Source of the DNA: Eubacteriales bacterium
GTDB taxonomy: Bacteria > Bacillota > Clostridia > Oscillospirales > Butyricicoccaceae
Reading direction: 5' to 3'
Length of the DNA: 64,000 nt
Assembly: GCA_030539335.1 (NCBI GenBank)
Contig: JAUNSG010000008.1
Coordinates: 61,448 to 125,447 of the forward strand
Part shown: piece by piece, positions 53,546 through 61,654 of the stretch
Position numbering within the stretch: the first letter of the stretch is position 1
Layout: the number at the start of each line of letters is the position of its first letter
The notes under the pieces: generated by a model
What the model saw: only the letters and a program-made list of their open reading frames with translations
Told to the model about the DNA's origin: nothing
Database searches by the model: none
Position numbers and translations under genes: made by a program

Positions 53546-54508
53546 ATGAGCAATATCACAGAGAATCTTTATGCCTCCGCTTTGCGGGAATATGGCTTTG
53601 TCCCGGAACCGGAAAACCATCGATATGGTCCCAACGGCCTGTGCTGGCATCAACAGGATGGTCAGGGGGAAGGATACTATTGGATCTATGAGCAAAAGGA
53701 TCTGTTCACCATCAAAATACATGATTTCTATTTCCGCAATGATTCCTTTCTGGAATTCCATATTCCCAAATGCCTGTCCGTCACCTATTATGAATCCATC
53801 TCCGGCGAGGAGCTGTCCCCCTACCGCCGTTTGACCGCGGGATGTGTCAAAACCTTTTTGGGCGGCTTGGAGCCCTACCGCGTGCTGATTCACAAAAATA
53901 TCCCCATCACCAGCATCGGGATTGAGGTCACGCCCGCCTACTACGAAACCTGGCTCAAGCAGCAGTATCCTGAGGAATACATCCACCCGCTGGAGGCATT
54001 TCGCACAGTGGATCAGACCGATTATTTCCCGGAAATGGTACACCTGCTGGAGCAGGTCAAAAACTACCGCGGGAAGGGCATTGCCGCCAAGCTCTTTTAT
54101 GAGGGCAAGGTGGCGGAGGCCGTGGCGCTGGTGGTCGAGCGCGGGCGCACCAGTCCCCTCCCGGGAAAAGAGCTTTCCGAAGACGAACAGCGGCAAATCC
54201 AAAATGTCACAGCCTACATCAACGATCACTATGCCATGGATCTCCCGCAGGAGCGGTTGGCCCGCATCGCCTGTATGGGAACCACCAAGCTGAAAAGCAG
54301 CTTCCGGCAATATCACGGCTGCACCATCACCGAATACATCCAGCAGCGGCGCATCACCCACGGGGAACAGCTTTTGGCCAAAACCGATCTGTCCATTGGG
54401 CAGGTCGCACAGAGCGTGGGCTATCACAGCACTAGCCGGTTCGGAGAGCTGTTCCGAAAGCATACCGGGCTTCTGCCCAGCGAATACCGCCGGAGCGCCC
54501 GGCGATGA
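53546..54508 (+). CDS. AraC family regulator 2
   Basis: 320 residues. C-terminal double helix-turn-helix (about 220-318): LPQERLARIACMGTTKLKSSFRQYHG and SIGQVAQSVGYHSTSRFGELFRKHTGLLPSEYRR. The N-terminal part (1-200) differs from AraC 1. ATG 53546 (MSNITENL) follows GGGAG by 9 bases; a TTG 14 codons upstream is possible. Divergent from ABC pair 3, which it most likely activates in response to the transported compound. Confidence 0.88.
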   Translation: MSNITENLYASALREYGFVPEPENHRYGPNGLCWHQQDGQGEGYYWIYEQKDLFTIKIHDFYFRNDSFLEFHIPKCLSVTYYESISGEELSPYRRLTAGCVKTFLGGLEPYRVLIHKNIPITSIGIEVTPAYYETWLKQQYPEEYIHPLEAFRTVDQTDYFPEMVHLLEQVKNYRGKGIAAKLFYEGKVAEAVALVVERGRTSPLPGKELSEDEQRQIQNVTAYINDHYAMDLPQERLARIACMGTTKLKSSFRQYHGCTITEYIQQRRITHGEQLLAKTDLSIGQVAQSVGYHSTSRFGELFRKHTGLLPSEYRRSARR

Positions 54509-54616
54509 GAAGGATATTTCTCCCCCGGTATCCGGAGGGCCTCCCATTCCTGCCCATTTGATTTCAACTGTCTATTTTGTCCAGTCTTTGCCTGATTTTT
54601 TTGGCACATTTCCATG

Positions 54617-54645
54617 ATGACAAACCACCTTTCGGTTGCTATACT
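54617..54645 (+). promoter_or_regulatory. Promoter of the MFS gene
   Basis: ATGACA (54617-54622, five of six consensus bases), 17 bases, TATACT (54640-54645). Lies between AraC 2 and the hairpin in the MFS leader. Confidence 0.6.
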
Positions 54646-54679
54646 GAATCCAATACGATCAGAGTTTTTTAGAGCAGGA

Positions 54680-54727
54680 GTAGTATCAAATATCCGCCCG
54701 TGGGCGGATGGCTGGTATTACTTTTTT
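54680..54727 (+). terminator. Terminator-type hairpin in the MFS leader
   Basis: GTAGTATCA (54680-54688) pairs with TGGTATTAC (54713-54721), enclosing CCGCC/GGCGG, and TTTTTT follows. It is downstream of the MFS promoter and 48 bases upstream of the start codon. A second small hairpin CGGTT/AACCG covers the RBS approach. This is an attenuator layout; it may also terminate AraC 2 transcripts. Confidence 0.7.
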
Positions 54728-54774
54728 CTTGTCCCAGCTCAGATCAATCGGTTGAAAACCGGAGGCGATTTCTT

Positions 54775-55989
54775 ATGAACGGTAAATCCATTCGAGTAAT
54801 TTTTCTCATTTCCATGATCTATTCCACTGCCTATGCGCTGACACTTTCCAAAGGTGTATTTTATGACGAAATGCTGAGAGGATTCTCTATGTCAAACCTT
54901 CAGTTTGGCCGAATGTTCAGCGTTCTCGGTATTTTTTCCATGCTTGCCTATCTTTGCGCCGCATGGTTCAGCACACGGTTTTCCTCCCGTTTGATCGTCT
55001 TAACCGCTCTGCTGGTCAATACCGCCGTCCCTGCTACTCTGAGTACTATGCCGCCCTATCCGGTCATGCTCCTTTGCTTCGCGGTGATGGGCTTCACCAA
55101 CGGCATCTTCTTCCCGGTTTCGGTAGAACTCGTGCGCAATGCGGTCTCCCTGAATCTGCAGGGACATGCATTTGGTGTCAACTATATCTTTATCAGCCTC
55201 ACCGGCTCTGCTGTCACGTTGATCTGCTATGCGGTCCTTCCGTTCTTTCCTTCTCCTGCCGGACGGGTTCGGGTTTTGCTGATTCTTTTTGCCGTACTCA
55301 ATACTATCTCTCTGATTTTGGCCTTTTTCCATCTGGAGGAAGCCAAGCCGGGCGCACAGCTCCAGCATGAAAATCTGCCCGCAACCCTGTCCTCCCTGCT
55401 GCGCAATCCCACCGTCTGGGCGGTCGTCCTCATTGTGTTCATCAACTACATCGGTTATTGCACCTTGAATTATACCCAGCCTTACTTATCCGATGTCGTT
55501 CATCTGCCCGCTCTGGTGGCAAATCTCGTGACGCTGCTGCGTATGTACTTCATCGTCATTCTAGCAGCTCCGCTCGCCGGAATGATTACCGACATGTACC
55601 GCGCTTCGGTCGTGTTAATCCGCGCCACTTTTTTGGCCTTTTTTCTCGCCGCTTTTGCCATTGTGTTCATCCACGGGCTGTCTCCGTTTTTCCTTGTGAT
55701 TCTGATTCTCGTCCTGTGTATGACTGCCAATATGGCCAAAAGCATGGCGCTGATCACGATTTCGGAAATCGGCCTCTCTCCCTATGCGATCAGCGTCGGC
55801 ATCAGCCTGGTTTCCTTCCTCGGCTTCTCGCCCGATGCCTTTTATTACAGCCTGTGCGGCTGGCTGCTGGATTCCTTTGGCGATGCCGGATATACCTACA
55901 TCTTCGCACTTGCCGGAACTCTCACCGTAATCGGTTTCTTTATCTGCCATTGGCTGCGTCGTCAGGGCGTAAAGCGTTCGTTCGGATGA
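54775..55989 (+). CDS. MFS transporter
   Basis: 404 residues with twelve hydrophobic segments. The first loop reads FYDEMLRGFSMSNLQFGRMFSVLGIFSM, as in MFS carriers of the NarK/oxalate-formate and CynX-like groups, and a hydrophilic loop at about 190-210 divides the two halves. Substrate unknown. ATG 54775 is 9 bases after GGAGG. Leader and neighbours suggest regulation by attenuation rather than by AraC 2 alone. Confidence 0.88.
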   Translation: MNGKSIRVIFLISMIYSTAYALTLSKGVFYDEMLRGFSMSNLQFGRMFSVLGIFSMLAYLCAAWFSTRFSSRLIVLTALLVNTAVPATLSTMPPYPVMLLCFAVMGFTNGIFFPVSVELVRNAVSLNLQGHAFGVNYIFISLTGSAVTLICYAVLPFFPSPAGRVRVLLILFAVLNTISLILAFFHLEEAKPGAQLQHENLPATLSSLLRNPTVWAVVLIVFINYIGYCTLNYTQPYLSDVVHLPALVANLVTLLRMYFIVILAAPLAGMITDMYRASVVLIRATFLAFFLAAFAIVFIHGLSPFFLVILILVLCMTANMAKSMALITISEIGLSPYAISVGISLVSFLGFSPDAFYYSLCGWLLDSFGDAGYTYIFALAGTLTVIGFFICHWLRRQGVKRSFG

Positions 55990-56007
55990 TTCCTTTCTGA
56001 AAGAAAA

Positions 56008-56043
56008 AAATAGGGTCAGTATCCATAGATACTGGCCCTATTT
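56008..56043. terminator. Terminator of the MFS gene
   Basis: AAATAGGGTCAGTATC (56008-56023) pairs with GATACTGGCCCTATTT (56028-56043) with one mismatch; A-run before, T-run at the end, so it can work in both directions. Confidence 0.85.
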
Positions 56044-56082
56044 CGGAAAGGAAAACGGATTGCTCCTTTTGGTATGGCACGG

Positions 56083-56238
56083 TTAATATCGAATTCGCAT
56101 GGCGGAAACAACGCCGTTGGTGAGTCCGATCTTCTTTTTCTGCTGTTTCATTGGAGTATCAAAATTGTCCGGTTTTTTCCAGGCAGAAGTGGTCTGTTTC
56201 ATGTATTTGTCTCTTGTGGTTACAGCAAGCATGATCAT
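56083..56238 (-). CDS. Possible 51-residue basic protein
   Basis: Starts MIMLAVTTRDKYMKQTTSAW and ends SAMRIRY, rich in Lys/Met. An AGAGGA site is 7 bases before ATG 56238, and the minus strand has TTGAAA (56315-56320) and TATGAT (56293-56298) 16 bases apart upstream. The terminator at 56008 lies at its end. No recognised family; expression signals are the main support. Confidence 0.4.
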   Translation of the reverse strand: MIMLAVTTRDKYMKQTTSAWKKPDNFDTPMKQQKKKIGLTNGVVSAMRIRY

Positions 56239-56344
56239 AGTCATTTCCTCTCTTTCGTCTTGATTCGCTGGTGTCTTTGTTATCCTATCCATATCATATC
56301 AGATTTTTGTCTGTTTTCAATGTGACACTATGCCAAATTTTGTC

Positions 56345-56375
56345 CTTATCCTTGTGCTTATAGCACAAGGATAAG
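56345..56375. promoter_or_regulatory. Perfect 14-base inverted repeat upstream of the PucR gene
   Basis: CTTATCCTTGTGCT (56345-56358) and AGCACAAGGATAAG (56362-56375) with a 3-base centre, 41 bases before the start codon. Without a T-run it is better read as an operator than a terminator. Confidence 0.55.
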
Positions 56376-56415
56376 ATTTCCAAAAATCCCCGTCTATGCA
56401 AAGGAGGTTGTCTGT

Positions 56416-57594
56416 ATGGCGATTACCATCAAATCTCTGATTGAACAAACCCGCGAGTCCTATTGCCTCCGGCTGCTGACCGGAGATATTGCCCTTGATT
56501 ATGTCGTCACCTGGGTACATATGATGGAGGATACCAGCGCAACGGAATTCTTCTGGGGAAATGAAATGGTCGTCACCAGCGGATACACCGCACAGGAGGA
56601 GGCGTCTTTGCTCCGTTTTGTGGATGCCCTGATCGACAAACACTGCGCCGCTGTGGTCATCAACATCGGACAGTATATCCATACCGTCCCACAGTCCGTC
56701 ATCGATCACTGTCGGGAGCATGCGCTTCCCCTGCTCACCATGCCCTGGGATATGTCTATCACCGAGTTTGTCCGCCGCTGCTGCACCCTGATCACCCGCA
56801 GCACCGTGCAGGAAGAGGATCTCAAAGAAGCACTCCTGCACATTGTGCGTTCCCCACAGGATGCCGGTCACAGCATCCAACTGCTCTCCGAATCCTTTCA
56901 TGAGGCACTTGGTTTCCAAATGCTTGCCATACAAATCGGGACGGCGGATGCCCCGGAGAAAATCTCCCACCATCGCAGTATGCTCCGTCTTCACACCGCA
57001 CTGCAACACTATGATTTTCCCTATCTGGTTTTCCGCCATGCGCACCGCTTTTTTCTGCTGCTGAACCAAAAGGATCCCGCCATAGCCAACGAAATCCCCC
57101 GACGCATTCTGGAAAGCATGCACGAATCCTTCCCGACTCTGCCCGTGCAGGTTGGCATCGGGAACCCGGTGACGGCCTTTCCCAGTTTGTCGGAAAGCTT
57201 TCGCGGGGCCATCTCCGCCCAGCGATGTGCCTCACTCCAAAACCGCAAAATCGTTTTCTTTCGGGATATGGATTTTTACAAGCTGCTGTATTCTGTTCCG
57301 GATGACGCACTGCTGCGCTATTATCACGAAAAAATGGACCCATTGCTGGAATATGACCGCATCCACAGCAGTGAATATACCGAAACACTGTTCCGCTATC
57401 TGCTGACCGATGGCAGTTTGCAGGCGGTCTCTTCCGCGATGTATACCCATCGAAATACCATCAATTACCGTATGGGTAAGATCCGCGAACTTCTCGGTGT
57501 GGAGTTCCATTCGCAGCAGGACTGCCTTCCCTATCTTCTCGCCTATCATTGCGGACGAATCCTCAAGATAGTGGACGATATGGAGCGGATATAA
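56416..57594 (+). CDS. PucR family transcriptional regulator
   Basis: 392 residues: N-terminal PucR sensory domain (about 5-125, with EFFWGNEMVVTSGY), a central GGDEF-like degenerate region (about 165-285), and the C-terminal HTH_30 (about 325-385, LFRYLLTDGSLQAVSSAMYTHRNTINYRMGKIRELLGVEF). PucR-type activators control catabolic genes such as purine, GABA or glycine use. Stands alone; the palindrome just upstream suggests autoregulation. Target unknown. Confidence 0.92.
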   Translation: MAITIKSLIEQTRESYCLRLLTGDIALDYVVTWVHMMEDTSATEFFWGNEMVVTSGYTAQEEASLLRFVDALIDKHCAAVVINIGQYIHTVPQSVIDHCREHALPLLTMPWDMSITEFVRRCCTLITRSTVQEEDLKEALLHIVRSPQDAGHSIQLLSESFHEALGFQMLAIQIGTADAPEKISHHRSMLRLHTALQHYDFPYLVFRHAHRFFLLLNQKDPAIANEIPRRILESMHESFPTLPVQVGIGNPVTAFPSLSESFRGAISAQRCASLQNRKIVFFRDMDFYKLLYSVPDDALLRYYHEKMDPLLEYDRIHSSEYTETLFRYLLTDGSLQAVSSAMYTHRNTINYRMGKIRELLGVEFHSQQDCLPYLLAYHCGRILKIVDDMERI

Positions 57595-57606
57595 TCCCAT
57601 CCTTTG

Positions 57607-57635
57607 TTGACGAATCCGGTCGTTTGCTTCATAAT
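57607..57635 (+). promoter_or_regulatory. Promoter of the polysaccharide deacetylase gene
   Basis: TTGACG (57607-57612), 17 bases, CATAAT (57630-57635), 33 bases before the start. Confidence 0.65.
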
Positions 57636-57667
57636 GGAACCAGAAGGGAAAACGAGAGGGAGATGTT

Positions 57668-58837
57668 ATGAAGCGAACAAAATGGCTGCGATGGGGCGTC
57701 CTCATCCTTTGTCTGTTGGTTGGAATGACAGCGGTATGCAGCGTCCGTTTCCTTAGGGACGACGAGCTGGAGGGAGAGGTACCACAGGAACAAACAACCG
57801 AAATCGCCCAGCCGGAACCGGAAACCGAAGGGCCGGAAGTGATGGTAAACGGTATCCCGATGGAGACGCCGAGCGCATTGGCGGGAGATACCGTCATGAT
57901 TGCGGCGGAAGAATTCGCCGAACGAATGGACGCGGAGTATACCTTTGACGAAACCAGCGGGGCGATCACACTGACCTGGGAGGACCGGACCGCAGAACTG
58001 ACACTGGATGAGACAACCGCCATACTGAACGGAGAAGAGACCGAAGTTGCCGCGCCGTATCAGCGGGACAATGTGGTAAAAATACCGGCAGAGGCGGTTG
58101 CCGAAAGTCTGGCGGCAGGTGCAACAACCTATCAGGAAACGCTGTATCTGACCCCCTATGCCGGCGAATGGGAGATACCGCAGGGCTATAACGTCCCTAT
58201 CCTGATGTATCATGCTATCAGCGACGATTGCTGGGGCTACTCTGAACTGTTTGTCAGCCCCTCCACTATGGAGGAACAGCTAAACTATCTGACCGAAAAT
58301 GGATACACGACGATTACATTTGAGGATCTGTACCGCATTGATGAAATTGAGAAACCAGTCATGCTGACCTTTGACGATGGATACGATGACAATTATGAAA
58401 ATCTGTATCCACTGCTGCAAAAGTACAACTGTAAAGCGACTATTTTTGTCATTGCGGGCGCGATTGGTTCGACAGAAACACACAAAATGACCGAAGAACA
58501 GGTGCGTGAGCTGTCGGAATCCGGCCTGGTTTCCATACAGAGCCATACCAACACACATCCATATCTGGATGAAATCTCAGCAAAGGAGCAAAAGCGCGAA
58601 ATGCGGCTTTCGTCCCGTACGCTGCTGGCATGTACAGGAAAACAGCCGTTTGTGCTATGCTATCCATCCGGACGGTATGACGAGAATACGCTGGAACTCG
58701 GCCCCAAATACTACCGTTTTGGGCTGAAAATGACCGGAGGGATGTATAACACATCGGACGATCCTTTCCAGATTAGTCGGTATTACATCGCCAGAAACAC
58801 CGATTTGAACACCTTTGCGTCGTATATCCAAGGGTAA
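57668..58837 (+). CDS. Membrane-anchored polysaccharide deacetylase with copper-amine-oxidase-like N-domain
   Basis: 389 residues. N-terminal signal anchor (about 8-27), an acidic linker, a stalk domain (about 58-150: MVNGIPMETPSALAGDTVMIAAEEFAERM...), and a NodB carbohydrate esterase 4 domain (about 170-385). Catalytic motifs: VMLTFDDGYDDNYENLYPLL (metal Asp pair) and SIQSHTNTHPYLD (metal His pair), then CYPSGRYDENT. Likely removes N-acetyl groups from peptidoglycan or wall glycans outside the cell, which can raise lysozyme resistance. Ends at a terminator. Confidence 0.9.
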   Translation: MKRTKWLRWGVLILCLLVGMTAVCSVRFLRDDELEGEVPQEQTTEIAQPEPETEGPEVMVNGIPMETPSALAGDTVMIAAEEFAERMDAEYTFDETSGAITLTWEDRTAELTLDETTAILNGEETEVAAPYQRDNVVKIPAEAVAESLAAGATTYQETLYLTPYAGEWEIPQGYNVPILMYHAISDDCWGYSELFVSPSTMEEQLNYLTENGYTTITFEDLYRIDEIEKPVMLTFDDGYDDNYENLYPLLQKYNCKATIFVIAGAIGSTETHKMTEEQVRELSESGLVSIQSHTNTHPYLDEISAKEQKREMRLSSRTLLACTGKQPFVLCYPSGRYDENTLELGPKYYRFGLKMTGGMYNTSDDPFQISRYYIARNTDLNTFASYIQG

Positions 58838-58883
58838 TGCAAAACAGATTAGTAACGCGCGAAGAAATTTGTCAGAAAGCAAA

Positions 58884-58920
58884 TGCCGCACCGAAGTCCC
58901 AATCGGACTCCGGTGCGGCA
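58884..58920. terminator. GC-rich terminator hairpin between convergent genes
   Basis: TGCCGCACCG and CGGTGCGGCA arms with inner AGTCC/GGACT pairing. T-rich sequence on both sides is imperfect, but its position between the deacetylase and the ahpF-like gene fits shared termination. Confidence 0.7.
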
Positions 58921-58941
58921 TAAAACAATTTTACGCAAAAT

Positions 58942-60582
58942 TTACTGTTTGGTATCGTTGGAAATCAATGCAAGCAGCTGGCGAATGCTCTTTTTTCCAA
59001 AAGACACCTGATCCTCATTGATTACCATACACGGCACACTCATGACCTTGTACTGCTCTTTCAGCGCCGGAAAATGATTCAGATCATAGACTTCCGCCGT
59101 TACATTTTTATTGCCTGCGGCAATGCGCTGGGCAGCGGTAACCAGCTCCGGACACATCGTGCACGAAAGGGAAACCAACAACTGCATGTGTACTGGCGTG
59201 TCAATCGCCGCAATCGCCTGCTCCACCTCCGGCTCCAAAGACTGTCCTGGGCCGGCAGCATTGTACATTCCCAGTACAAAGGATGTAAACTCATGTCCAC
59301 CCGGGACACCATGGAACGCAAGTCCGGTCTCTGTTCCATCCTCACCAAGAATACGGACACAAGGACGCTCCATTTCCTCGTCGGTCGAAGCAACCTCCAC
59401 GGAGAGCTTGTCTGTCATGTCTGCCAGCGCAGTCATATACTGCCTCAGCTCCTGCGAAACCGGACGGTCATCCAGATACAGACGAAGCAGCAGCGGTTTC
59501 GCCATGCGGGAAAATACCGTTTCCAACTGAGCACGCATCTCATCGGTAAACAGCGTGTGTTCCTCTCCGCCCGTCTTTGCAGCTGCTTTTGGGGCAGACG
59601 ATTTTGCAGAAGGTCTCGTTGGATACAACCCGGTCTTTTTCTGCATCACAGCTGCGTATTTTTCCAGCTCTGTGGCTGCCGTGGCCCCGTCCCCTACGGC
59701 TGTAACCACCTGCCGCAGATTTTTAACACAGACATCGCCCGCAGCATACAGGCCATCCACATTGGTTTTCTGCTGTCGGTCGGTAATCACATAGCCCTGT
59801 CCGTCCAGTTCCGCTACACCCCGTACCAAATCGGTAGCGGGTTCATATCCGGCAAACACAAATACACCCAGACCCTCTCCGCGATGCTCCGTGACATCCC
59901 CGGTCTTCCGGTCACGATAACGAATGGCATTCAGCCCATTGTCTCCGCCCGACACGGATTCAACCAGGGCATTTGTCACCACGGTGATCTTTTCGTGACT
60001 GCGCGCTGCATCTGCCGTCGACTTGGCACAGGAAAAATCATCCCTCCGGATGAGAATCGTCACATGGCTCGCGTACTTGGTGAGAAATACACTCTCCTCC
60101 GCAGCGGCAAAGCCGCCGCCCACCACAAAGACTTCCTTATCCGTAAAGAATTCGCCGTCGCAGGTGGCACAATATGCTACTCCACGGCCCTTAAATTCTT
60201 CCTCGCCGTCAAAGCCCACGCTGCGTGGGTGCGCACCGGTAGCCAGCAAAACACCAAAGCAATGCAGTGTTCCACGACTGGTGCGGACCGCTTTCACGTC
60301 TCCTTCCAGATCCAGTCCTTCTACTTCGGCCAGCAGGAATTCCGCGCCGAAATTTTCTGCCTGCCGACGCATCGTTTCCGTCAACTCACTGCCGCTGGCG
60401 GAAAGAACTCCTGGGAAATTTACTACCTCAGATGTGATCGTAATCTGCCCGCCAAAGTGCTCCTTTTCCACCACCAGCACGCGATAACGGGCACGTGCCA
60501 GATAGAGAGCAGCCGTCAAACCAGCCGGGCCACCGCCGATTACCACCACATCATATAGGCTCTCCTGTTTTATTTCTCCCAT
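58942..60582 (-). CDS. AhpF-like disulfide reductase with permuted domain order
   Basis: 546 residues. Residues 1 to about 325 are a thioredoxin reductase: FAD loop VVVIGGGPAGLTAALYLARA, redox CATC (about 137-140) and NADPH loop VFVVGGGFAAAEES, ending in DGLYAAGDVC. A linker rich in Ala/Lys follows, then about 345-545 two thioredoxin-like folds with the redox pair CTMC (474-477), the part that in enterobacterial AhpF stands at the N-terminus. Together with AhpC, 3 bases upstream, it should reduce peroxides using NAD(P)H. The ATG is 3 bases after the ahpC stop; expression is coupled. Confidence 0.9.
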   Translation of the reverse strand: MGEIKQESLYDVVVIGGGPAGLTAALYLARARYRVLVVEKEHFGGQITITSEVVNFPGVLSASGSELTETMRRQAENFGAEFLLAEVEGLDLEGDVKAVRTSRGTLHCFGVLLATGAHPRSVGFDGEEEFKGRGVAYCATCDGEFFTDKEVFVVGGGFAAAEESVFLTKYASHVTILIRRDDFSCAKSTADAARSHEKITVVTNALVESVSGGDNGLNAIRYRDRKTGDVTEHRGEGLGVFVFAGYEPATDLVRGVAELDGQGYVITDRQQKTNVDGLYAAGDVCVKNLRQVVTAVGDGATAATELEKYAAVMQKKTGLYPTRPSAKSSAPKAAAKTGGEEHTLFTDEMRAQLETVFSRMAKPLLLRLYLDDRPVSQELRQYMTALADMTDKLSVEVASTDEEMERPCVRILGEDGTETGLAFHGVPGGHEFTSFVLGMYNAAGPGQSLEPEVEQAIAAIDTPVHMQLLVSLSCTMCPELVTAAQRIAAGNKNVTAEVYDLNHFPALKEQYKVMSVPCMVINEDQVSFGKKSIRQLLALISNDTKQ

Positions 60583-60585
60583 GGC

Positions 60586-61149
60586 TTACAGCATACCAAC
60601 CAGATCCAGGCTGGGCTTCAGGGTCTCTGCACCTGGCTGCCACTTGGCCGGGCAAACCTCATCGCCATGCTCCGCCACAAACTGCAATGCCTGGACCTTG
60701 CGCAGCAGTTCATCGGCATTTCGGCCTACATTGCCCGCATTGACTTCATAAGCCACGATCTTTCCTTCCGGATTCACCACGAAGGTACCACGCTCCGCCA
60801 TACCATCTGCTTCAATCAGAACATCAAAGTCCTTAGCCAAAACATGCGTTGGATCGGCCAGCATAGGATACTGAATCTTCTTGATGCGATCCGATGCATC
60901 ATGCCACGCCTTATGGACAAAGTGAGAATCTGTGGAAACCGAATAAATCTCACAACCGATGGCCTTAAATTCGTCATACTTGTTTGCCAGATCCTCCAGC
61001 TCCGTAGGACAAATAAAGGTAAAATCCGCAGGATAGAAAAAGAACACACTCCACTTTCCAAGAATGTTGTCCTTGGTTACTGTCTGAAAAGTTCCGTCTT
61101 GATAAGACTGTACCGAGAATTCGTTAACTTCTTTGTTGATTAATGACAT
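60586..61149 (-). CDS. ahpC: Alkyl hydroperoxide reductase subunit C (peroxiredoxin)
   Basis: 187-residue typical 2-Cys peroxiredoxin. Peroxidatic Cys in DFTFICPTELEDL (about 47) and resolving Cys in GDEVCPAKWQPG (about 167). It detoxifies H2O2 and organic peroxides and is recharged by the AhpF-like protein next to it. Preceded by a consensus promoter and a GTTAG-N6-CTAAC operator. Confidence 0.97.
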   Translation of the reverse strand: MSLINKEVNEFSVQSYQDGTFQTVTKDNILGKWSVFFFYPADFTFICPTELEDLANKYDEFKAIGCEIYSVSTDSHFVHKAWHDASDRIKKIQYPMLADPTHVLAKDFDVLIEADGMAERGTFVVNPEGKIVAYEVNAGNVGRNADELLRKVQALQFVAEHGDEVCPAKWQPGAETLKPSLDLVGML

Positions 61150-61173
61150 ATTATTGCCTCCTTACAATCCATT

Positions 61174-61193
61174 TAGTTAGTATCCGCTAACTA
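61174..61193. promoter_or_regulatory. GTTAG-N6-CTAAC operator in front of ahpC
   Basis: TAGTTAG-TATCCG-CTAACTA, perfect 7-base arms. It lies just downstream of the -10 box, covering roughly +4 to +24, where a repressor would block RNA polymerase. It does not match the PerR box. Confidence 0.65.
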
Positions 61194-61203
61194 CATTACA
61201 CAC

Positions 61204-61232
61204 ATTGTACTGCGTACGCAAACATTTGTCAA
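61204..61232 (-). promoter_or_regulatory. Promoter of ahpC
   Basis: TTGACA (61227-61232) and TACAAT (61204-61209) on the minus strand, spacer 17 bases, containing a GCGTACGC palindrome. Confidence 0.8.
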
Positions 61233-61331
61233 TATCTCTATCCATTCCCAACGCTCGATTTCTCAATTAATTTACATTTTAGGCTTTTAGATGGATCGGC
61301 TCTTATTCTTGAATCTGCTCTCTGCGTAAGA

Positions 61332-61365
61332 AAAACCGCCCATTTCTCACGAAACAAGCGGTTTT
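61332..61365 (-). terminator. Terminator after the tRNA fragment
   Basis: AAAACCGC pairs with GCGGTTTT (61332-61339, 61358-61365), followed on the minus strand by TTTTTC. Probably the original terminator of the tRNA gene. Confidence 0.65.
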
Positions 61366-61368
61366 CTA

Positions 61369-61413
61369 TGGTCCGAGTGACAGGACTTGAACCTGCGGCT
61401 TCTTGACCCCCAG
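61369..61413 (-). other. tRNA-Pro(GGG) 3' fragment; attachment site of an integrated element
   Basis: On the minus strand the sequence runs from the anticodon loop CTGGGGG through the 3' anticodon strand TCAAG, a complete T-arm (CAGG-TTCAAGT-CCTG), the 3' acceptor strand CACTCGG and an encoded CCA. Upstream of the loop there is no complementary CTTGA nor any D-arm or 5' acceptor. A crossover in the anticodon loop leaves exactly this; the intact tRNA should stand at the far end of the element, to the right of the window. Confidence 0.75.
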
Positions 61414-61654
61414 ACTTATCAAACGTCCTACACAACCTCTTCCAGATTCTACAGTAATCCAAACTTTTTTTCACCATAAAACCAGTATATAAAGTGCAAA
61501 TCTGTTATTTTGAAAACAATCACGGTCCATTATAAAAATATCAAATCCACATTAGCTCCATGATAATCCGTTCGAAATGTCGTAAAATGTCGTCAAAATT
61601 CCGATTACATTTATCACATTAGGAACGGGATTCTGTGGCTCGTCCCCATTAACT
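61414..61654. other. AT-rich non-coding stretch at the element's left end
   Basis: About 240 bases without a credible gene. I see no integrase gene here, though a direct repeat (AAATGTCGT... twice near 61576-61592) is present. Composition is clearly more AT-rich than the chromosomal part. Confidence 0.4.

Noticed and set aside
61174..61193. PerR box before ahpC
   Set aside because: The palindrome TAGTTAG-N6-CTAACTA does not fit the PerR consensus (TTATAAT-N-ATTATAA).
61238..61477. 79-codon frame over the tRNA fragment (DKSGGQEAAGSSPVTRT)
   Set aside because: This wording is the translation of a tRNA T-arm and anticodon region, a well-known false ORF.
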